NCBI GenBank assembly: GCA_021373135.1
Contig: JAJFTH010000010.1
Location: 186,001 to 250,000 of the forward strand
Source of the DNA: Bacteroidales bacterium
GTDB lineage: Bacteria > Bacteroidota > Bacteroidia > Bacteroidales > UBA1402
DNA: 64,000 bases
Reading direction: 5' to 3'
The position numbers were made by a program, and so were the translations under genes. Under the pieces are notes generated by a model that did not search any database, had not been told where the DNA came from, and was given only the letters and a program-made list of their open reading frames with translations. Shown here in pieces: positions 56,645 through 64,000 of the stretch (position 1 is the stretch's first letter; each line of letters starts with the position of its first letter).

Positions 56645-57553
56645 ATGAAAAATTTATTATTTATCGGAATTGTACTGTTGAGCATCACCTCTGTTGAAGC
56701 TCAAACAATCACAATTAAAAAAATGTATTGCCCAATTGAGCAAAAGGGCTTTCATCCCAAATTCAATTCCAACGGGAATTTGCTGGCTTTCACTTCCGAA
56801 TCTTACATAGGCTTGGATGTTTATAATTTTTCGGATAAGTCTATCGTAAAAATATCGGAAGATACAGGTGCCGGTTATCAACCGGTTTTTAGTAACAACA
56901 ACGAAAAAGTATTTTATAAAAGTCTCACTTACGACTCAAAACTGCGTAAAGAAGGTGTTAAATGTTATGATTTAGCTAAGAAAACACGAGTTGAGATGTT
57001 AGAGCCTCGTCGAGACATGAAGCAACTGCAAACATTTGAAAATGGTTTTGTAGTTTTTGCCGACACCAAACTTTTAAAAACGACTATTGGAAAAACAGCA
57101 ACCCCAGCTCCCAATTATATATGGAGCGATGGTGAAAATCTGAATATCTACAAGGATAATAAAACACACATACTAAATCCCGTAAAAGGAGCCAATGGAT
57201 ATGTTTGGGCTTCGTTATCTCCCAACGGAAAAATGATTCTGTTTACCGCAGCCGGACAAGGAACATTCGTTTGCAACCTGGATGGAAAAATCATCGCGGA
57301 ATTGGGTTATCTCAATGCTCCGGTATGGTACAACGATATTTTCGTAGTCGGCATGCAGGATAAAGACGATGGACAATTCGTAACCGAATCGAAAATCTTG
57401 ATAAAAAGCATCTATGGAAAAACAGAAAAAAGATTGAGTACCTCCAATCAGATAGCCATGTATCCGGCAACCGCATCTGCTTCAAGTAAAGTGGCATATA
57501 ACACAGTTGATGGAGATATTTATGTTGTAGAACTGAACATCAGCAATGAGTAA
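56645..57553 (+). CDS. Periplasmic TolB-like beta-propeller protein
   Basis: 302 residues with a signal peptide (to SVEAQ). Repeats of the PD40/TolB type (HPKFNSNGNLLAFTSESY, YQPVFSNNNEKVFYKS, WASLSPNGKMILFTAAG) point to a six-bladed propeller. No catalytic residues are seen. It stands 28 nt before the amidase gene and may bind cell-wall fragments or the amidase; this is inferred from position. Confidence 0.75.
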   Translation: MKNLLFIGIVLLSITSVEAQTITIKKMYCPIEQKGFHPKFNSNGNLLAFTSESYIGLDVYNFSDKSIVKISEDTGAGYQPVFSNNNEKVFYKSLTYDSKLRKEGVKCYDLAKKTRVEMLEPRRDMKQLQTFENGFVVFADTKLLKTTIGKTATPAPNYIWSDGENLNIYKDNKTHILNPVKGANGYVWASLSPNGKMILFTAAGQGTFVCNLDGKIIAELGYLNAPVWYNDIFVVGMQDKDDGQFVTESKILIKSIYGKTEKRLSTSNQIAMYPATASASSKVAYNTVDGDIYVVELNISNE

Positions 57554-57580
57554 CTAACAATATTTATCTGAAAAAGAACT

Positions 57581-60010
57581 ATGCAAACACTAAATAAGAG
57601 ATTTCTTTTGCTATCCGCGTTCACTCTATTGGCCTTTGTTGCAATTGCTCAAGATTTGACCGGAATAAGAATTCATATTAATCCTGGACATGGTGGCTGG
57701 GATAGTGACGACAGAGGCATTTCAACTCCACTTTATCCAAATGTCGGATCTGGAGTCGGTTTTTGGGAATCGCAAAGCAACCTCGATAAAGGGTTGCAAC
57801 TCAAAAGTATGCTGGAAGCTCTTGGAGCAACGGTACAAATATCGCGCACCCAAAACCGTACGCAGGACGATTTGTCTCTTTCGACCATTGTACAGATGGC
57901 AAACGAGTTTCAGGCAGATTTTATGCTGTCCATTCATAGCAATGCCGGAAGCGGAACTGCCAACTATGTTTTGCAACTGTATGCAGGCAAAAACATTGGC
58001 GACACTTACTCCTACCCTTCTGCCACTCCAAAATCGGATGAAGGCAGGGCTATCAGCACGGAAATCGCAAAAAACCTGATTAAAAATCAATTGACCTACT
58101 GGACTTCGGCAAATTATAATGTATCCGGTGATAAAACTTACGCCCGTATGTACATGGGTTGGTCTGACGGCTACGGAGTCCTTCGCGGGCTAACAGTACC
58201 CGGAGTTATATCCGAGGGTTCCATGCACGACTACATTCCCGAAACATACCGCTTGATGAATATGGAGTATAAATGGTTGGAAGCGTGGAACTTTAAAAAA
58301 GCATTTTGTACCTATTTCAAACAGGCGGAAATACCGACAGGAAACATTGCCGGTTATGTGAAAGACAGCCGGAATCTGATTTTGGACGGCTCTTACAAAA
58401 AATATGGTAATGATGTATTGCTTCCGATCAATGGAACAACTGTTACCGTACTGGAAACCGGTCAGACCTATACGGTCGATAATAACCGAAACGGGGTATT
58501 CGTTTTCAAAGATCTGGCATCGGGCAATTACACCGTAAAAGCGGAAGCCGAAGGTTATTATGCTCAAACACAACAAATCACAGTGGTGAAAAATGAAATT
58601 ACCTATATGGGTTTTAAACTGAACAAAGTACGCAACACCCCGCCTCAGGTAATCAGTTATTCTCCCAACGTTGCCATTACGGATAGCGTTGTGACTTCTA
58701 CAAACATTGTGTTGGAATTCAATTGGGATATGGACGAAGCATCAACGCGCGCTGCATTCTCAATCACTCCTGCTGTAGAAGGCACTATTACATTTGAAGA
58801 CAGCCAGTACCGCCTGCGATTTACACCAAATGTCCCCTTAGACAAATCGACTGTTTACACCGTTAAATTGGACAAATCGGCAAAACATCCCGATAACCTG
58901 AGCATGGAAAACGATTTTATATTCCAATTTACGACGCAAAACAGAAATAGATTATTGTTGCTCGACAGTTATCCGGCCAACGGAAATACAAGCGTTTATG
59001 CCACAAAACCTCTGTTCTTTTTTATTTTTGACAAAGCATTAAACACTACGAATATTCGCGACGAAATAAATGTCTACAAATCAAATGGAACTGCGATAAG
59101 TAAAGCAACCCGCTCGGTAAAAATAAATAAAGTAGGTGCGCCCTACGGAGACATTTATTTTGAATTGGCGGAACCGCTTATTGCCGGTAACAATTATACA
59201 GTCAAATTGGGCAGCAATGCCATGGACGATGCTGGAGTGAAATTGGTTGATCCTATTGAGATCAACTTCACGGCATCAAACGTTGCGGTTTCGGACAAAA
59301 CAATCATTGACGATTTTGAAACCGACGGAAAATATACCTATGATAAAACTCAAAGCGAAAACGACACCTTGGCAAGCATAGCACGAAGTACGACACAAAA
59401 ACTATTCGGAACTTCAGGTTACAAGATCAATGCGACATTTACCGATCAATCTGCCTCCGCAGTTTACAGAATAAACGACCCTTCAGTAACAACAGTAACT
59501 TCTAAAGTGTTCGGATTGCACGTTTACGGCGACATGTCGGGAAACGAATTGCAATTGCAGTTCCGTTCTGAAACGTCGGAAACAGATGTAAAGTACCTAA
59601 AGATTTGCGACTTAAATTTTATCGGCTGGCAATTCGTCGAAGCACATTTTACTGAAAATGAAGCCTATAAACTAACCGGCATACGTCTTATTCGTAAAGA
59701 TCATATATTATCTAAATCGGTTGAAATCTATGTGGATAATTTGCTTCAATACGACACACTCATTTCCGGGTTGAATTCGACCTTGTCCGATAATACTATA
59801 CAGGTATATCCGAACCCTGCATCGGAAAATATTTTTGTTAAAACAGACAAAAACGAATTACCTCTGCTGCAGCTTTATTCTTTGAACGGTATTTTATTAA
59901 AGACAATAAGAGACCATCAAATGTCAATCACTGAATTTGATCAGGGAACTTATGTGCTGAAAATAATAACACAAGCCGAAGTGTTGAGCAAGGTAATGAT
60001 GATTTATTAA
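57581..60010 (+). CDS. N-acetylmuramoyl-L-alanine amidase (Amidase_3) with Ig-like and T9SS domains
   Basis: 809 residues with a signal peptide. The Amidase_3 domain (about 27-250) holds the zinc ligands H37 (INPGHGG), E63 (FWESQSN) and H119 (LSIHSNA) and the catalytic E212 (ISEGSMHDY). It cuts the bond between MurNAc and the stem peptide. A carboxypeptidase-regulatory-like domain (about 255-345), two Big_5-type Ig domains (about 353-560), a beta-sandwich carbohydrate-binding-like region (565-725) and a T9SS sorting domain (IQVYPNPASENIF, FDQGTYVLKI) follow. Surface location and T9SS export suggest it digests foreign wall material rather than the cell's own. Confidence 0.93.
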   Translation: MQTLNKRFLLLSAFTLLAFVAIAQDLTGIRIHINPGHGGWDSDDRGISTPLYPNVGSGVGFWESQSNLDKGLQLKSMLEALGATVQISRTQNRTQDDLSLSTIVQMANEFQADFMLSIHSNAGSGTANYVLQLYAGKNIGDTYSYPSATPKSDEGRAISTEIAKNLIKNQLTYWTSANYNVSGDKTYARMYMGWSDGYGVLRGLTVPGVISEGSMHDYIPETYRLMNMEYKWLEAWNFKKAFCTYFKQAEIPTGNIAGYVKDSRNLILDGSYKKYGNDVLLPINGTTVTVLETGQTYTVDNNRNGVFVFKDLASGNYTVKAEAEGYYAQTQQITVVKNEITYMGFKLNKVRNTPPQVISYSPNVAITDSVVTSTNIVLEFNWDMDEASTRAAFSITPAVEGTITFEDSQYRLRFTPNVPLDKSTVYTVKLDKSAKHPDNLSMENDFIFQFTTQNRNRLLLLDSYPANGNTSVYATKPLFFFIFDKALNTTNIRDEINVYKSNGTAISKATRSVKINKVGAPYGDIYFELAEPLIAGNNYTVKLGSNAMDDAGVKLVDPIEINFTASNVAVSDKTIIDDFETDGKYTYDKTQSENDTLASIARSTTQKLFGTSGYKINATFTDQSASAVYRINDPSVTTVTSKVFGLHVYGDMSGNELQLQFRSETSETDVKYLKICDLNFIGWQFVEAHFTENEAYKLTGIRLIRKDHILSKSVEIYVDNLLQYDTLISGLNSTLSDNTIQVYPNPASENIFVKTDKNELPLLQLYSLNGILLKTIRDHQMSITEFDQGTYVLKIITQAEVLSKVMMIY

Positions 60011-60016
60011 TATTGT

Positions 60017-60051
60017 GAATCAGGGGTTAAGAAATTCTTTACCCCTGATTC
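60017..60051 (+). terminator. Hairpin after the amidase gene
   Basis: Perfect 11-bp stem GAATCAGGGGT / ACCCCTGATTC with a 13-nt loop, 7 nt past the stop codon, without a T-run. Confidence 0.5.
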
Positions 60052-60094
60052 TCATAAACCGTTAATAAAGCTTACCAAGTAAATAAAATTGACT

Positions 60095-61975
60095 ATGAAA
60101 CAATCCTTTTTCCAATTATCTCTGATCGTTTTATTGATTTTCCTGTCAATAGAATCCTATGCTTCAAACGCCTCGGATAAAGTTAGATACGCTTTTCTTA
60201 CAGACATTCATGTAAGTCCCGGAAAAGAATCGGAAAAAGCATTGACACAGATTGTGAACGAAGTGAATAAAGGGAGTTTTGATTTTGTCATACTCACCGG
60301 TGATCTTACCAATGTAGGTGCCGATGTTGAACTGAAAACCGTCAAAAATGTACTTTCCGATTTACACATACCCTATTACATCATTTCGGGTAATCATGAA
60401 AACACGTGGTCGGAGAGTGCCGGAAAAACTTTCCGTTCATTATTCGGCGAAGATCGATTTGTTTTTGATTACGGAAAATACCGTTTTTTTGGAATACCTA
60501 CCGGACCATACATGAAAATGGGCAACGGACATACCAAAGAAGAAGATATCGAATGGTTAAAGGACCAATTGAAAGATCCTTCAAGCAAAGGGAAAACACT
60601 TATTGCCGCTGCACATTACCCGTTGATGGATGGCATTGACAATTGGTACAAAATCACGGATATCCTCAAAGAAGCTCAAGTATCGTACGTTATGTGCGGA
60701 CATGGACATATACTATCCTTGCTCAATTTTGATGGAATTCCAGGTATCATGGGACGAGCCACATTCACTCGCACCGACTCACGAATCGGAGGCTACAATA
60801 TTGTGGAGCTGACGAATGACAGTGTGTATGTCTATGAAAAAATCGTTGGAAAGGATGACCTTCATCCGTTTACCAAATTTGGTTTGGACGGAGATCAAAC
60901 TATTTTGAACGGACTACCGACATCTAAGCGGCCCGATTATTCGGTTAACGGGCAGTACAAAAATGTGGAAGAAGCTTTTGTCATTGAAAATTCAGCTTCG
61001 GTTTTTACGGGAATAGCTTACTTCAAAAATGATGTTATTGTATATGGTTGTTCCGATGGAAAAATAAAAGCCTGGGATGTGTCAGAGGACAAACATCCCA
61101 GACAACTATGGGAAAAGCAAGTAAACGGTTCGATTTACACCACCCCGCTTGTAGCCGGTGATGCTGTTGTTGTAGGAAGTATCGACGGCGAACTCACAGC
61201 ATATTATTCTGAAACAGGAAACATCAAATGGAATTTATCGTTGGGGAAAACCATCTCCGGAAATGGGCGGATAAAAGGCAACTATTTATATATTGGTGCT
61301 GAGGCTGATTTTTATAAAATTAATGTGGAAAATGGAAAGATTATTTGGAAATATTCTGCAACCGGTCGTCTTCAGGCAGAACCGTTGATACTGTCGAATC
61401 AAGTGATTTTCGGTGCGTGGGATACCTATCTTTATTGTTTGAACAAGAAAAGCGGAACCTTGAATTGGAAATGGTCGAACGGAAGTTCACAGATTTTATA
61501 TTCACCCGGAGACGTTGTTCCCGTTGCAAACAGCGATGTTGTATACATCGTTGCTCCGGATAGATATATGACGGCAATCAACCTGAAAGACGGAAAGACT
61601 TTGTGGCGAAGCAACGATTTCAAAGTGCGTGAGTCAATTGGGATTTCTCAGGATGGGAAGACAATTTATGCTAAAACGATGAATGATAGTATTATTGCAG
61701 TTCATTCCTCAAAAGATAAAATGTCTTTGACCTATGCGCTGAACGCCGGTTACGGATATGAGCACAATCCGTCACCGATGATTGAGGTAAATCATACCAT
61801 TTATTTGGGGACAAGTAATGGCACTCTCATTGCAATAGACAGCAAGAATCACCAGATCAAGTGGAAGCATAAATGTGGCAATTCCGGCATCAACAATATC
61901 AAGTGTGATAAGAAAGGAAATATATTGGTCAGTCTTATTGAAGGAAAAATAATGAAAATATTTCCACATCAATGA
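60095..61975 (+). CDS. Secreted metallophosphoesterase fused to a PQQ-like beta-propeller
   Basis: 626 residues from the ATG at 60095; an upstream TTG (60089) is less likely. The signal peptide is followed by a calcineurin-like phosphoesterase domain (about 28-270) with FLTDIH, LTGDLTN, SGNHE, AAHYPL and CGHGH metal ligands. The C-terminal half (about 295-626) is a PQQ/quinoprotein-type propeller with repeats such as GSIDGELTAYYSETGNIKWN and GTSNGTLIAIDSKNHQIKWK. No T9SS tail, so probably periplasmic. Likely removes phosphate from small products made by the surface enzymes; the propeller may bind the substrate. Confidence 0.88.
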   Translation: MKQSFFQLSLIVLLIFLSIESYASNASDKVRYAFLTDIHVSPGKESEKALTQIVNEVNKGSFDFVILTGDLTNVGADVELKTVKNVLSDLHIPYYIISGNHENTWSESAGKTFRSLFGEDRFVFDYGKYRFFGIPTGPYMKMGNGHTKEEDIEWLKDQLKDPSSKGKTLIAAAHYPLMDGIDNWYKITDILKEAQVSYVMCGHGHILSLLNFDGIPGIMGRATFTRTDSRIGGYNIVELTNDSVYVYEKIVGKDDLHPFTKFGLDGDQTILNGLPTSKRPDYSVNGQYKNVEEAFVIENSASVFTGIAYFKNDVIVYGCSDGKIKAWDVSEDKHPRQLWEKQVNGSIYTTPLVAGDAVVVGSIDGELTAYYSETGNIKWNLSLGKTISGNGRIKGNYLYIGAEADFYKINVENGKIIWKYSATGRLQAEPLILSNQVIFGAWDTYLYCLNKKSGTLNWKWSNGSSQILYSPGDVVPVANSDVVYIVAPDRYMTAINLKDGKTLWRSNDFKVRESIGISQDGKTIYAKTMNDSIIAVHSSKDKMSLTYALNAGYGYEHNPSPMIEVNHTIYLGTSNGTLIAIDSKNHQIKWKHKCGNSGINNIKCDKKGNILVSLIEGKIMKIFPHQ

Positions 61976-62070
61976 GTTATACGCCACCAATAAGTAAAAT
62001 TTAATTGGGTGAATAGTCCTTTTCTTTTAAGATTTTTTGTTTCTTTGCAGTCTGAATCCGTTGATTATTC

Positions 62071-62078
62071 TATGTTTG
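62071..62078 (+). promoter_or_regulatory. Promoter (TTTG-23 nt-TATGTTTG) for the kinase-like gene
   Basis: TATGTTTG matches the -7 consensus, with TTTG at 62044-62047. It lies 238 nt upstream of the ATG at 62316 in a 340-bp gap, implying a long leader. No known riboswitch is recognised there. Confidence 0.5.
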
Positions 62079-62315
62079 AGAGCACTTAAATGAAAATGTA
62101 TCGCCCTTTCCCTTGTTGAGATGAAATAACAGAACCGATCATCTATTTTAAGATTATTGTATAGAGGAATCAATGATACAAAGCAGGGAACATTGAATTT
62201 TTATGCTTTGACTATCTCATAAGCGAAAGTATTGCCTGAAGAGTATGTAGATGAAAATCTGACTTTTTAGTGTTTCCTACAACATTGGATATCAGATAAA
62301 TAAAATAATAAATAA

Positions 62316-63170
62316 ATGAAAATAATTGCTGAAAGTAGTTCTTTTAAAACAGAATGGGTCATTATTGAAGGATGTCACGTTATAGAGTCTACTTTCACGG
62401 ATGGTATCAATCCTTTTTTTCAAACACGCAAGGAAATAAGCCGGTGTATACGACTGCAACTTCCGAAGAAATTTTTCTCTAAGTTGGAGGAAATCCATTT
62501 CTATGGGGCAGGATGTACTACAAATGAAAAGAAAGACATCGTTAACGCCTCGCTGGTAACTCAATTTCGAGCTCCCGCCATAGTCAACAGTGACCTTTTA
62601 GGAGCTGCAAGAGCTTTTTTTGGGGAAAAGACAGGCATTGCCTGCATTTTAGATGTTGGCTCCAACTCTTGTTTTTATGATGGAGAACAGATTGTAAAAA
62701 ACGTTCGCTCATTAGGTTATATTTTAGGAGACGAAGGAAGTGGGGCTGTTTTAGGGAAAATGTTTTTAAGCGATTGTCTGAAAAATTTGGCACCAGTTGA
62801 TATTTCGCAGGAATTTTACGATAAATATCGGATAACATCCGACGATGTACTGGAAATGGTATATAATAGATCTTTTCCCAGTACATTTTTATCGTCCATT
62901 TCATTTCTTTTGGCCGGACATCTTGATAATGAATACGTTTATACTTTAATCTATAAAAATATCAGAAGATTTTTTGTACGTAATCTGATGCAATACGATT
63001 ATCAGAACTATCCGATAAGTTTCAATGGCTCCATTGCATCAACCTATTCTTCTATTCTACGCGATGTAGCCAAAGAGTTTGATGTGAAAATTGATGAAAT
63101 TGTAGAATCCTCCATAAAAGGACTCATAAAATACCACACAATGAATATTGCCCATCTTAATGATTTATGA
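62316..63170 (+). CDS. Degenerate BadF/BadG-family sugar kinase, paralogue of the MurK domain
   Basis: 284 residues, the length of the kinase half of the MurK-MurQ fusion at 26774-28456 and clearly related (INPFFQ, EIHFYGAGCTTN, NSDLLGAARA, GSNSCFYDGEQI, GDEGSGAVLG). The first ATP motif, D-S-G-S-T-K-T in the fusion, reads E6-S-S-S-F-K-T here, and LGTGSNS reads LDVGSNS. The presumed sugar-site motifs and catalytic Asp (D93) remain. ATP hydrolysis is therefore doubtful. It may be a dead copy, a kinase with altered chemistry or a sugar sensor. It ends 24 nt before the convergent GH9-CE4 gene. Confidence 0.8.
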   Translation: MKIIAESSSFKTEWVIIEGCHVIESTFTDGINPFFQTRKEISRCIRLQLPKKFFSKLEEIHFYGAGCTTNEKKDIVNASLVTQFRAPAIVNSDLLGAARAFFGEKTGIACILDVGSNSCFYDGEQIVKNVRSLGYILGDEGSGAVLGKMFLSDCLKNLAPVDISQEFYDKYRITSDDVLEMVYNRSFPSTFLSSISFLLAGHLDNEYVYTLIYKNIRRFFVRNLMQYDYQNYPISFNGSIASTYSSILRDVAKEFDVKIDEIVESSIKGLIKYHTMNIAHLNDL

Positions 63171-63194
63171 CGGTCATTCCGTTTTTAATATCAC

Positions 63195-64000
63195 CTACAG
63201 CAACTCATCCACACGAACAATCTCATATCCTTTCGATTTTAACATTTTAATCAGCCTGTCCAGCCAACCATAAAATTTATCTGTACGTCTGGGATCAGTA
63301 CCGATATGGGTTAGCAGCATAAAGCCATTCAAGGTTTTTGTCTGTTCATACTTGATGATATTTTGATAGATCTCTTCTGAAGAACGATAATTCTTCATCT
63401 CCGGAACCGTATAATCCGCATTGGAAACAGTTCCAGGTGTATAATTGATCAACTGCACACCCAGTTCCGAACACCAGGAAGATATATCCTGATTATACCA
63501 TTCAAAAGACGGAAGGAAATAAAGCTTTTCGGGAAGATTTATTCCAACGCGGGTCATTGCCTGGTAATTATCTAAAAGATCTTTCTGAAAGGTATCGTGA
63601 GAGACCAATGTGGAATCTCTTTTGCCCCAGTCCGCAAAAAGCAGATGTTTATCAGAATGAGGGGCCAGATAATGACCCTCTTTTTGCAACTGCCTGACAA
63701 TATTAGGATATAAACGATAAAACTCACCCGTAAGAAAGAAAGAGGCTTTAACCTTATTTCTCTTCAAAGCCTGACGGATCGCTTTACTTCCATCTGCAAA
63801 CTCATGTCCGGTAAAAACCAACGCCATTTTCTTTTTGGTCGGATCACCCTGAATAATTCCACCAAGAACTCTTTTATCAGAATCCCTAGAAAGTGACCCT
63901 GAGGTCAAACCGGCTAAATAATAGCACAAAGATGCCGTACCGTCCATTGTCGGTTCGTTGGTTGAATAGTCTGCAAAATCATCGTGATAGACCACTCTGT
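63195..64000 (-). CDS. C-terminal part of a GH9-like / polysaccharide-deacetylase-like protein (partial, start outside window)
   Basis: About 268 codons are visible and the frame stays open through the right edge. The first visible residues (YSTNEPTMDGTASLCYYLAGL) resemble the end of a GH9-type glycoside hydrolase. The rest is a NodB/CE4-like deacetylase domain: MALVFTGHEFADG in place of the usual TFDDG, VKASFFLTGEF, HYLAPHSDKH and FMLLTHIGTDPR. The metal-binding His pair is present as HSDKH, but the first Asp motif is changed, so activity is uncertain. Hydrolase plus deacetylase in one chain would cut and de-acetylate the same glycan. Confidence 0.75.
   Translation of the reverse strand, partial: RVVYHDDFADYSTNEPTMDGTASLCYYLAGLTSGSLSRDSDKRVLGGIIQGDPTKKKMALVFTGHEFADGSKAIRQALKRNKVKASFFLTGEFYRLYPNIVRQLQKEGHYLAPHSDKHLLFADWGKRDSTLVSHDTFQKDLLDNYQAMTRVGINLPEKLYFLPSFEWYNQDISSWCSELGVQLINYTPGTVSNADYTVPEMKNYRSSEEIYQNIIKYEQTKTLNGFMLLTHIGTDPRRTDKFYGWLDRLIKMLKSKGYEIVRVDELL

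Noticed and set aside
1..64000. CRISPR arrays, tRNA, rRNA genes and intact insertion sequences
   Set aside because: No regularly spaced repeats, no tRNA-like cloverleaf or T-loop sequences, and no transposase frames were seen when reading both strands.

Overview
The window looks like chromosomal DNA of a member of the Bacteroidota, most likely the order Bacteroidales. Direct signs are promoters of the TAnnTTTG type, almost no Shine-Dalgarno sequences, a SusC/SusD pair, and many secreted proteins ending in type IX secretion (T9SS) sorting domains. I cannot assign a genus from the sequence alone.

Layout. (1) 1-8.1 kb, mostly minus strand: a truncated Rossmann-fold oxidoreductase, a tyrosine phenol-lyase/tryptophanase-type PLP enzyme, and a signalling operon of a solo CheR and two large histidine kinases. 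(2) 8.2-14.1 kb: two cold-shock-domain genes flank a candidate small RNA, a three-gene plus-strand operon of secreted proteins (S74 chaperone/T9SS protein, T9SS protein, papain-like protease) and a group II intron 5' relic. (3) 14.1-21.8 kb: housekeeping genes, namely an AsmA-like protein, D-lactate dehydrogenase, a CNNM/CorC-type membrane protein, a small coiled-coil gene with zapA, and rny. (4) 21.9-32.8 kb, minus strand: SGNH hydrolase, HGSNAT-like membrane acetyltransferase, GH71/99-like secreted protein, a MurNAc/GlcNAc kinase-MurQ etherase fusion, an AmpG-like transporter with a periplasmic insert, a DUF4922 HIT-like protein and a glycosyltransferase. (5) 33.7-62.0 kb, plus strand: SusC, SusD, two further lipoproteins, a GHL10 (DUF187) glycosidase, an InlB-repeat/T9SS protein, two NAGPA phosphodiester glycosidases, a purple-acid-phosphatase-like T9SS enzyme, a barrel protein, a propeller protein, an N-acetylmuramoyl-L-alanine amidase and a metallophosphoesterase/PQQ-propeller protein. 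(6) 62.3-64 kb: a degenerate MurK-like kinase paralogue and the 3' part of a GH9-like/polysaccharide-deacetylase gene cut by the window edge.

Regions 4-6 read as one divergently transcribed glycan-utilisation locus. My best hypothesis is that it salvages cell-wall material. The amidase removes peptides, GHL10 cleaves bare glycan, the phosphodiester glycosidases and phosphoesterases attack sugar-phosphate links as in teichoic acids, SusCD and the AmpG-like carrier import fragments, and the kinase-MurQ fusion turns MurNAc into GlcNAc-6-phosphate and D-lactate. No dedicated regulator (HTCS, ECF sigma/anti-sigma) lies beside it. The degenerate kinase paralogue, which keeps the sugar-site motifs but has lost its ATP motifs, is a candidate sugar sensor. 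The individual families are known; this combination is the most interesting thing in the window.
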